Below the pieces are notes generated by a model. That model worked only from the letters and a program-made list of their open reading frames with translations, did not search any database and was not told the origin of the DNA. This document shows, piece by piece, positions 1 to 5,748 of a DNA stretch of 6,775 nucleotides. Made by a program: the position numbers and the translations under genes. The DNA comes from Nitrospiria bacterium. GTDB lineage: Bacteria; Nitrospirota; CAKKRA01; 9FT-COMBO-42-15. Each line of letters opens with the position of its first letter. The stretch's first letter is position 1. The stretch lies in the NCBI GenBank assembly GCA_919903585.1, contig CAKKST010000156.1, forward strand, positions 1-6,775. The letters are read 5' to 3'.

Positions 1-479
1 CATGTCCGTATAAAAAGGTCTATTTTAATCCAAAAAGGGCAAAGGCAGAGGAAGGTATTCCCGGACAGTCTGAAAAATGTATCTTCTGCTTCCCAAGAAT
101 AGAAAAAGGACTTCCGCCTGCCTGTGCAAAACAATGCGTTGGCAGGGTGAGGCATGTGGGTTTTCTTGATGATGAGAAAAGCAATGTTTACAAATTAGTT
201 AAAAAATGGAAGGTGGCCATCCCTTTAAGGCCTGACTTTGGCACAGGTCCAAATGTTTATTATATCCCCCCCTTAAGTCCGCCCAAATTCAATGAGAAGG
301 GTGAGATTACCAATGAGCCAAGGATTCCAATTGAATATTTAAAGAAGCTTTTTGGTCTGGAAGTGGAAAATGCCTTAAAGATTCTTCAGGGAGAGATGGA
401 AAAAAAGGCTAAAAGTGAGAAATCAGAACTGATAGACATCCTCATCTCCTACAGGCAGAAGGAGATGTTTAAGTTGTAG
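1..479 (+). CDS. Type II DMSO reductase-family beta subunit, iron-sulfur protein (NarH/SerB/PcrB-like), 3' part only
   Basis: This is the C-terminal 158 residues of the electron-transfer subunit of a molybdopterin oxidoreductase; the 5' end lies outside the window, and codons read in frame from base 3. The piece opens at CPYKKVYFN, whose Cys is the last ligand of the third cysteine group in NarH-type subunits. The complete fourth group follows as C26-x2-C29-x11-C41-x3-C45 (CIFC...ACAKQC), then VGRVRHVGFLDD, W-K-V-A-I-P-L and PNVYYIPPLSP, all typical of NarH, selenate, (per)chlorate, dimethylsulfide and ethylbenzene dehydrogenase beta subunits. Such subunits carry four Fe-S clusters and link the Mo-bis-PGD alpha subunit to a haem b subunit. 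The short tail, without the long NarH insertions after GRxR, favours the type II periplasmic group over cytoplasmic NarGHI. The loop between YFN and SEKC is longer than in NarH (about 13 residues). A shorter GTG-started reading from 147 would discard the Fe-S motif and is not the real start. The substrate cannot be told from this fragment. Confidence 0.9.
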   Translation, partial: CPYKKVYFNPKRAKAEEGIPGQSEKCIFCFPRIEKGLPPACAKQCVGRVRHVGFLDDEKSNVYKLVKKWKVAIPLRPDFGTGPNVYYIPPLSPPKFNEKGEITNEPRIPIEYLKKLFGLEVENALKILQGEMEKKAKSEKSELIDILISYRQKEMFKL

Positions 480-480
480 A

Positions 481-1311
481 TTAAATCTTCCTTGCCTCAA
501 GCCAGCCCCAGTCAAAATAGCTCATCATGCACTCAGCGCACTTCTTCCACATTACGCTGCGCACATTGAGTATCTCATTGCCAATATAATCAACATTAAA
601 GAAACCGTCGTCCACAGCAATGCCCCCGCTCTTTACCTTTTTGCCTTTATAGACAGAATAGACGCCAAGGAGGCCGCCTGCTATCTTTACATCGAATTTT
701 TCCTTTGCCCTCTTTGCCTCTTCAGATGCATCCGCGCAGATGATCTTTACATCCTTTCCCTGCAATGCAAAATATAGTCTCTTAACCACAATCTTTGGCA
801 TGTTTACCATCCTCACCCTCTTTGACCTTTTTACAGCCTCTTCAATGGCATCAAGCCCATCATCGGGCTCATAGAGGGTCATAATGTGCAGCACATCCAT
901 CTCTTCAAGGTACATGATATCCCTGTGCATATCCATTATGCACCTTGCGCACTTCTTAAAATCAATAGAACCTATATTTACAATGCCTGATTCATCCCAC
1001 CATACATGGAAGATGGAGTTTTTAAGAAAGACCTCTCCCTTTTCAACAACCTTACCTTTATATGTCCCTTTCATCTCTACAGATGTAAAGCAGACCTGAC
1101 CAATCTCTGCTATCTCCTGAGGGATATCATTTGCCTTGTTGTGATGTATCTTTACCTTCTTGCCTTTCAGGATAGGCTTTAATTCTATTATCAGGCTGTA
1201 GGGCAGGTTTATTAATTCAACCTCTCTGGAGGCCTCTATGCCTTCCTTGATTGCCTTAAGACCTTCTTCAATCTCAAAGATCTCGTCTATCTTAGCCTCA
1301 ATCAATGCCAT
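481..1311 (-). CDS. Duplicated-domain protein with two KKCAxC motifs, function unknown
   Basis: I do not recognise this 276-residue soluble protein as a named family. It is an internal duplication. Residues 16-56 (EEGLKAIKEGIEASREVEL..., ...LKGKKVKI) match 151-191 (DDGLDAIEEAVKRSKRVRM..., ...LQGKDVKI), and 84-136 (YKGKVVEKGE..., KKCARCIMDMH) match 221-273 (YKGKKVKSGG..., KKCAECMMSYF). Each half ends in a CxxC pair, C121/C124 and C258/C261, followed by an aromatic- or Met-rich helix. The pattern of a helix, a strand with NLP/NMP, a helix, then 'L.GK.VKI' loosely recalls PLD-like or TrmB effector-type sensor domains; that is inference only. Four cysteines could bind one metal or two thiol pairs. 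There is no signal peptide or membrane segment. The ATG at 1309-1311 has an AGGAG site 10 nt upstream. The gene converges on the reductase subunit gene with a single base between the stops and is divergent from the OsmC-like gene. Confidence 0.85.
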   Translation of the reverse strand: MALIEAKIDEIFEIEEGLKAIKEGIEASREVELINLPYSLIIELKPILKGKKVKIHHNKANDIPQEIAEIGQVCFTSVEMKGTYKGKVVEKGEVFLKNSIFHVWWDESGIVNIGSIDFKKCARCIMDMHRDIMYLEEMDVLHIMTLYEPDDGLDAIEEAVKRSKRVRMVNMPKIVVKRLYFALQGKDVKIICADASEEAKRAKEKFDVKIAGGLLGVYSVYKGKKVKSGGIAVDDGFFNVDYIGNEILNVRSVMWKKCAECMMSYFDWGWLEARKI

Positions 1312-1321
1312 TAAAAATTGA

Positions 1322-1326
1322 CTCCT
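1322..1326 (-). promoter_or_regulatory. Ribosome binding site of the duplicated CxxC gene
   Basis: The minus strand reads AGGAG followed by 10 nt and ATG at 1309-1311. It supports that start over any internal one. Confidence 0.6.
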
Positions 1327-1342
1327 CGCTTAAAGATGTTAT

Positions 1343-1370
1343 ATTATAACCAAAAAAAAACTAATAACAA
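1343..1370 (-). promoter_or_regulatory. Predicted sigma-70-type promoter for the duplicated CxxC gene
   Basis: On the minus strand a perfect TATAAT lies at 1343-1348, with TTGTTA (4 of 6 matches to TTGACA) at 1365-1370 and a 16-nt spacer that contains a long T-tract. Transcription would start near 1336, giving a leader of about 25 nt that holds the AGGAG site. No equally good promoter is visible for the divergent OsmC-like gene: TATAAA occurs at 1380-1385 and 1399-1404, but neither has a convincing -35. Confidence 0.5.
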
Positions 1371-1409
1371 AGGCTTTTTTATAAATGAGGTCTGGAGATA
1401 TAAAAATAT

Positions 1410-1415
1410 GGAGGG
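1410..1415 (+). promoter_or_regulatory. Ribosome binding site supporting a GTG start
   Basis: GGAGGG sits 6 nt upstream of the GTG at 1422-1424. This strong site, and the lack of an in-frame ATG near it, decide the GTG start of the OsmC-like gene. Confidence 0.65.
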
Positions 1416-1421
1416 CTGATA

Positions 1422-1913
1422 GTGGAAAAAAAGAAGGATGAACTCAAAGAATCACTGAAAGGCTACAAAAAAAATATTAATCCTGTTATGAAGGGGATGC
1501 TTACATGGGAGAGGGATCTGCTTTTCCTCGGCAGGACGCAGCGGGGCTATGAGATAGAGTTTGACGGCCATATACAGTGGGGATGCGCGCCAACAGAAAG
1601 CCTCCTGCTCAGCCTATCCGGCTGCATGGGGATAGATGTTGTCATGTTCCTTACAAAGATGAAGGCAGCAATCAGCAATCTTAAAATTGAGATTATCGGC
1701 GAGCGGAATCCAACGCCGCCGCAGTATTATAAGGCTATTGAGATGATACTTCATATCTCAGGTGAAAATATCAGCGCCAAACAGATTGAAAAGGCAATTG
1801 CCCTTTCTCAGAAAAAATACTGCTCTGTATATCACTCCTTGCGAAAGGACTTAAAGGTCAACGTTAAATATATCCTGAACGGAGGGGCAGCGGTAGAGGG
1901 ATTTTTGGAATAG
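1422..1913 (+). CDS. OsmC/Ohr-family protein
   Basis: The 163-residue product has the OsmC fold pattern. Characterised OsmC and Ohr proteins are cytoplasmic thiol peroxidases that reduce organic hydroperoxides with two cysteines. The first cysteine is C68 in LLLSLSGCMGIDVV, on the central helix after the conserved G-x-x-P-x-E segment (residues 54-59, GCAPTE). The second is C134 in KKYCSVYHSL. The N-terminal half holds the strands MLTWERDLLFLGRT and YEIEFDGH; the C-terminal half has the helix ISAKQIEKAIALSQ and a last strand LKVNVKYIL. The length is slightly above the usual 135-150 residues because of a lysine-rich N-terminal tail (about 25 residues) and a short C-terminal tail. The start is GTG, fixed by a strong GGAGGG site. 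An extra Cys55 precedes the active-site helix. The 'PTESLLLSLSGC' style belongs to the broad OsmC-like group rather than to Ohr proper, so its true substrate is open. It is a single-gene unit. Confidence 0.9.
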   Translation: MEKKKDELKESLKGYKKNINPVMKGMLTWERDLLFLGRTQRGYEIEFDGHIQWGCAPTESLLLSLSGCMGIDVVMFLTKMKAAISNLKIEIIGERNPTPPQYYKAIEMILHISGENISAKQIEKAIALSQKKYCSVYHSLRKDLKVNVKYILNGGAAVEGFLE

Positions 1914-1916
1914 ATT

Positions 1917-2010
1917 GAGTTTACCCCGTTAGAAGCCTGCCTATTGGGAAACGATCAGCCTCTATTGGTAATTTGCCACTGTTGTGGGAAGCTTCTAACG
2001 GGGTTTACTC
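1917..2010. repeat. 94-bp inverted-repeat element between convergent genes
   Basis: The left arm 1917-1936 (GAGTTTACCCCGTTAGAAGC) is the reverse complement of the right arm 1991-2010 except for two T-T mismatches; the inner 13 bp (1924-1936 and 1991-2003) pair perfectly. The spacer is 54 nt and contains an imperfect direct repeat (GCCTATTGG at 1939-1947, GCCTCTATTGG at 1958-1968) and a small CCAC/GTGG hairpin at 1976-1987. The element begins 3 bases after the OsmC-like stop, and the right arm contains the TAA stop of the protease gene at 2005-2007. It could be a bidirectional transcription terminator with a large loop, though neither strand has a good T-run after the stem. It could instead be a MITE-like dispersed repeat; no target duplication is visible. 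Confidence 0.7.
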
Positions 2011-3645
2011 GTTTAACGGACCTATTGCTGTTAAGCGGGCTTCAATCACACACTGGAGCATCTCAAGCTCCTCCTGATCAAACCAGGTCATGCCGCAGAA
2101 GCCGCACCTGTCAATTTCGATAAGATATGCAAGGCTGTGGAATGTCCTCATCATGGGTTTCTGGCATTTAGGGCAGGATAGCAATAGTATCTTTGCCTTT
2201 TCAATTCCCTTTAGTCTTCTCATAGTAAATCTCATCTGATTTTCACGGAGGACAGTCTGTGCCAGAGATTTCAGCCTTTCAGTGCAGGGTGATTCTGTTC
2301 TTGCAAGTATCCGCGTTATCTTGGCATTTTCAACAAGCGTCCCCCTGCAAAAGTCGCATTGATAAACCTGTGTCTTTTTATAATATACCTCGCTTAATGG
2401 CTGATGGCATTTTGGGCATGCAAGGTTATTGAGGCTGCTCTTGGTCTGATTAAGACGTTCAGTGAATATGCTGTTTACTAATGAATCCTTCCATGCCTTC
2501 TCTACCTCCTGATCCTGTCCTGTGCTGATCCATGTAAGAGGAGAAAGCCATGGCAGGGCTGCAAGGTTTGCAAGGCTAAAAGGCCCCTGCCACTGCTGGT
2601 TCGGGTCAAGGGCATAGTATATCGGTCCCTCAGTCTTTGCCTCATCAGCAATCCTTGCTTTTCTTTCTGCCTTTGCATCAAGCTCTGAGATGCTCACCCT
2701 CGCCATCCTTAATAATATTCCTATCCTGTTTCTTATTGGAGGATGCGTGGAGAAGAGGTCGGCCCACCACTTTTCTGATTCATCAAGATTATTCGCCTTA
2801 GTATTAATAATACAGAGCATCTCAAGGCCGCTGCCAATAAATCCAATACCCCGCCAGTTCCGCGAAAGGAGGTGCAAGGCCTCTGCGAGCGCCAGCGGGT
2901 TTCGTGTTATGCGCACTGCTGCTGCGTCTGCCCTGTATTCACGCTCCCTTGAGATGAACATATTAAGTATATAGCTGAGCTTGAGCAATAGCCATGCAAG
3001 TATAAATGCAGGGGAGAAGAATGCCCTTCCCTCTGAGAAACTCTGGAACTTTTCTATTGCAGAGGCATACATGCCAAATAGGCTCGTGGCAACTGTGGCC
3101 TCTATGCAGTCCCCTGAAAGGACATGATAGGCCTCGTGCGCCACCACTGCCTCAAGCTGGGGTCTTGTGAGCCTTGAAAGCAGCCCCTCTGTTATCCCTA
3201 TTGCAGCCCTTCCATCAAGATCAGCCACAGCGAGGGCATTCATTGAAAGGCTCGGGATAACCATGCACTCTATCCTTCTTGTATTTCCTGATGCAACATG
3301 TATCTCCTCATTTATGTTAAGCAGTTGTTTATGTACAGCATCAGATGGATCTGGCGAAGCGGCATTGAGATTGTCCATCACAGAGCGGACAGTGCCATGT
3401 GCAGAGAACCAGAAGTGAACTGCTGATAGAACAATAGAAAAGATAATTATCGTAATGATAGTCCGCAGGTCGCCGCCAAATAAGATAAAGCCCATTGATG
3501 GTTTAAAAGAGAATATGGAAAGTATTGGGGTGATTGACTGGGAAAGGATCGTGATTATGCAGAAATATATAAATAGAAGGACAAGGAAGAATATGCCTAT
3601 CCTCCAGCTCTTCTTTTTTTCTATTTCAATAAATGTTATTGACAA
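2005..3645 (-). CDS. Membrane M48 (HtpX-like) zinc metalloprotease with GYF_2-like domain and two zinc ribbons
   Basis: This 546-residue protein is probably an inner-membrane zinc endopeptidase. Two transmembrane helices lie at about 15-37 and 60-80, and further hydrophobic segments at about 183-197 and 211-230. The M48 core has HEAYH at 170-174 (two His ligands and the catalytic Glu), SREREYRAD at 232-240 with the presumed third ligand E236, and the family motif FSTHPP at 298-303. After the protease come a GYF_2-like segment at about 341-390 (IYYALD...QGPFSLANLAAL...LTWISTG) and two zf-TFIIB-like ribbons: C410/C413 with C430/C433, and C491/C494 with C514/C517 followed by W-F-D-x-x-E-L-E. HtpX itself is about 290 residues and has no such tail. 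HtpX degrades misfolded membrane proteins; this protein's substrate is unknown. The start is TTG at 3643-3645, with GAGGAGG just upstream; no ATG lies near. It overlaps the helicase gene by 10 bp, so translation is probably coupled. Confidence 0.9.
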   Translation of the reverse strand: MSITFIEIEKKKSWRIGIFFLVLLFIYFCIITILSQSITPILSIFSFKPSMGFILFGGDLRTIITIIIFSIVLSAVHFWFSAHGTVRSVMDNLNAASPDPSDAVHKQLLNINEEIHVASGNTRRIECMVIPSLSMNALAVADLDGRAAIGITEGLLSRLTRPQLEAVVAHEAYHVLSGDCIEATVATSLFGMYASAIEKFQSFSEGRAFFSPAFILAWLLLKLSYILNMFISREREYRADAAAVRITRNPLALAEALHLLSRNWRGIGFIGSGLEMLCIINTKANNLDESEKWWADLFSTHPPIRNRIGILLRMARVSISELDAKAERKARIADEAKTEGPIYYALDPNQQWQGPFSLANLAALPWLSPLTWISTGQDQEVEKAWKDSLVNSIFTERLNQTKSSLNNLACPKCHQPLSEVYYKKTQVYQCDFCRGTLVENAKITRILARTESPCTERLKSLAQTVLRENQMRFTMRRLKGIEKAKILLLSCPKCQKPMMRTFHSLAYLIEIDRCGFCGMTWFDQEELEMLQCVIEARLTAIGPLNE

Positions 3646-5642
3646 GGATCCTCCTCACTGACTGCTATCTGCCACTTTTCATAGCAGTCCTTTGGAAGTT
3701 CCTGAATAAATTCAGAGGGCTTTAAAATAACATTCCCAACATTATATCTTGTTGTGAGGATGGGATATGTGATATAGAGGTCTGACTTTGCCCTTGTTGA
3801 TGCAACATAGAAGAGGCGGCGTTCTTCTTCTGTTGCCTCCTCATCTCCATAACTTTTTGATATCGGAAAATTCCCCTCTGCTGCCCAGATGATAAATACC
3901 GCCTTCCATTCAAGCCCCTTTGCGCGGTGCACTGTAGTAAGTGTAACAGTCTCTTTCTCACTGATAGTGTCTGAAAGAATCGCCTCTCCGCTGATGCCCT
4001 CCTGCAAGGCGACCTCGCTTAAAAACTTATTCAGGGAATCATACTGGACTGCAAAATTGGAAAGCTCTTCAATATCACCTGCCCTTTCATAATAATTTGT
4101 ATAAACTGCCTGAAGATATTTAAGATAACCCTCCTCTGCAACGACCCTGATCATCTCTGCTGGGCTCTCCTGTAAATCAGGATGCGACAGCCTCTCCAAG
4201 CGGCGGTAGAACTCAGGCCATGCCTCTTTTGCGCCCCTCGGAAGCAGATGATATATCCTGTCTGAAAGGAGCACAGAGATGGGATTTGCCTCCTTAGATG
4301 CCTCCTCCCAGATATTGGAAGCGGTCTTTGCGCCAATGCCGATATTGAGCTTTAGCATCCTTTTAAAGGAAAGCTCATCTGCGGGGTTGTGTATCACCTT
4401 TAAGTGGGCAAGGACATCCTTTATATGCGCCTGCTCAAAGAACCTGAGTCCTGAGCGTATCTCAAAGGGGATGTTTCTTTTTGTTAACTCCATCTGCAAT
4501 TCTACTGAATGATAATGGGCGCGATACAGCACTGCTATCTCGTTTAAAGAATATCCCTCATCAACGAGTTCAATTATCCTCTGGCTAATAAACTCTGCCT
4601 GCTGGTGGGCATTGTTCAGCGGCACAATCGCTGGAAGGGGACCGCCTGATTTTATGCTGTGCAGCTCCTTTGGAAATTGATGGATGTTATGGCTGATGCT
4701 CTCATTTGCAAGATGCAGTATCTGCGGCGTGCTCCTGTAATTTGTCTCAAGTTTGAATACCTGTGCATCAGGATAACGGTTTTTAAATTCAAGTATATTT
4801 TTGAACTCTGCACCTCTGAAGGAGTAGATGCTCTGTGCGTCATCGCCAACAACCATGAGGTTTTTGTAATGACTTGCCATTTCATCAATAATATCAGATT
4901 GCAGCTTATTTGTGTCCTGAAACTCATCAACAAGTATATGCTGAAATTGTATTGATAGCCGCTCTTTAATCTTTGGCTGCTCTTTTAAAAGCCTGTGCCA
5001 GTTAAACAAAAGGTCATCAAAGTCCATAAGATTCGCCTTCTGCTTTTTTGCCTTATAATGTTTGAGGACTTTTTCAATCTCCAGTGTCATCTCTTCCAGA
5101 TAGGGATAATATTCAGAGATCGTATCTGACGGCTCGCTTTCGCGGTTTACAGAGAGGCTTCCGATATTCTCAAGAATACCTGCCTTTGGAAATCTAACAG
5201 CCTTTGTGTCAATACCTGCTTCTGTGACACAGTCAGCAATCAGGTCTTTGCAATCCTCCTGATCAAGTATTGTAAAATTAGCTTCATAGCCGATCGCCTT
5301 TGCATATTTGCGGAGGAGCATATTCCCCACATGATGAAATGTCCCGCCCCATATTCTTTTTAGCTCCCCGCCGAGCAGCATCTCCACCCTCTGCAGCATC
5401 TCTCTTGCCGCCCTGTTTGTGAAGGTAACCAAGAGTATCTGCGAGGGGTCAATGCCCTTTTCAATAAGACAGGCAACACGGTAGGTGAGTGTCCTTGTCT
5501 TTCCGCTCCCGGCGCCTGCAAGGACGAGTATCGGGCCGTCTCCTGATGTAACTGCAGCATACTGCTGCTCATTTAATTCGCTTTTATAATTGATGGAGCT
5601 TTTAATGGGAGGCTTTTCAGTTTTTAGGATGTATTGCTTCAT
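3636..5642 (-). CDS. UvrD/Rep/PcrA-type superfamily 1 DNA helicase
   Basis: This 668-residue ATP-dependent helicase belongs to SF1A, whose members translocate 3'-5' on single-stranded DNA and act in repair, replication restart or clearing of protein blocks. All signature motifs are present in order: Q-motif LNEQQYAAV (23-31), Walker A AGAGSGKT (42-49), Ia LVTFTNRAAREM (71-82), II ILVDEFQDTN (236-245), III VGDDAQSIYSFRGA (265-278), IV LETNYRSTPQIL (298-309), V VTLTTVHRAKGLEW (566-579) and VI EERRLFYVASTRAK (606-619). The protein ends about 50 residues after motif VI, at LKPSEFIQELPKD and a short acidic tail. It therefore lacks the C-terminal Tudor-like extension through which PcrA/UvrD contact RNA polymerase, and in length it is closer to Rep (about 670). 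The ATG at 5640-5642 has no Shine-Dalgarno site, and a promoter lies directly upstream, so the mRNA may be almost leaderless. The next gene overlaps its end. There are no nuclease motifs of the RecB or AddA type. Confidence 0.95.
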   Translation of the reverse strand: MKQYILKTEKPPIKSSINYKSELNEQQYAAVTSGDGPILVLAGAGSGKTRTLTYRVACLIEKGIDPSQILLVTFTNRAAREMLQRVEMLLGGELKRIWGGTFHHVGNMLLRKYAKAIGYEANFTILDQEDCKDLIADCVTEAGIDTKAVRFPKAGILENIGSLSVNRESEPSDTISEYYPYLEEMTLEIEKVLKHYKAKKQKANLMDFDDLLFNWHRLLKEQPKIKERLSIQFQHILVDEFQDTNKLQSDIIDEMASHYKNLMVVGDDAQSIYSFRGAEFKNILEFKNRYPDAQVFKLETNYRSTPQILHLANESISHNIHQFPKELHSIKSGGPLPAIVPLNNAHQQAEFISQRIIELVDEGYSLNEIAVLYRAHYHSVELQMELTKRNIPFEIRSGLRFFEQAHIKDVLAHLKVIHNPADELSFKRMLKLNIGIGAKTASNIWEEASKEANPISVLLSDRIYHLLPRGAKEAWPEFYRRLERLSHPDLQESPAEMIRVVAEEGYLKYLQAVYTNYYERAGDIEELSNFAVQYDSLNKFLSEVALQEGISGEAILSDTISEKETVTLTTVHRAKGLEWKAVFIIWAAEGNFPISKSYGDEEATEEERRLFYVASTRAKSDLYITYPILTTRYNVGNVILKPSEFIQELPKDCYEKWQIAVSEEDPCQ
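3650..3656 (-). promoter_or_regulatory. Ribosome binding site inside the helicase gene, setting a TTG start
   Basis: The minus strand reads GAGGAGG, then ATCC, then TTG at 3643-3645. The site is made of helicase codons for Glu-Glu-Asp near its C terminus, so a ribosome ending the helicase would be placed to start the protease. Spacing is 4-5 nt, a little short but workable. Confidence 0.6.
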
Positions 5643-5665
5643 TTGTTATATGCTATCATAACAAA
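5642..5665. promoter_or_regulatory. Palindromic operator-like site over the helicase promoter and start
   Basis: TTTGTTAT (5642-5649) and ATAACAAA (5658-5665) form a perfect 8-bp inverted repeat with an 8-nt spacer (ATGCTATC). It covers the predicted -10 box and transcription start and touches the first base of the start codon. A dimeric repressor bound here would block the promoter. It does not match the CTG-N10-CAG LexA operator of gamma-proteobacteria or the GAAC-N4-GTTC type. Confidence 0.4.
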
Positions 5666-5683
5666 CTTACAGGATTTTGTCTC
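5655..5683 (-). promoter_or_regulatory. Predicted extended -10 promoter of the helicase-protease operon
   Basis: On the minus strand the -10 box TATGAT (5655-5660, 5 of 6 matches) is preceded by TG one base away, forming an extended -10. GAGACA (5678-5683, 4 of 6 matches to TTGACA) lies exactly 17 nt upstream. The expected transcription start falls about 6-8 nt before the ATG at 5642, which leaves no room for a ribosome binding site and agrees with none being seen. Confidence 0.5.
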
Positions 5684-5748
5684 TCAATGTCAAGGCAAGA
5701 ATTTATCCTTTCAGGGGAGGGGATATTCTCGTGATGATGTGTATCTAA

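Noticed and set aside
147..479. A separate 110-residue gene starting at the GTG at 147.
   Set aside because: The same frame is open back to the window edge and encodes the diagnostic CPYKK and C-x2-C-x11-C-x3-C motifs, so it is the tail of a larger gene.
1924..2003. Possible integron attC site (GTTAGAA ... TTCTAAC arms).
   Set aside because: The core sites are in the wrong order for attC, which begins with RYYYAAC and ends with GTTRRRY. There is no integrase gene, and the right-hand partner core is missing because the protease coding region begins there.
4659..4955. 98-codon plus-strand open frame opposite the helicase, and several similar frames opposite the protease, the phosphoesterase and the duplicated CxxC gene.
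   Set aside because: They lie wholly inside well-supported genes on the other strand, have no recognisable motifs, and are explained as shadows of those genes.
5688..5693. Perfect -35 hexamer TTGACA on the minus strand upstream of the helicase.
   Set aside because: It lies 27 nt from the TATGAT box, too far to pair with it, and no good -10 sits 16-18 nt downstream of it.
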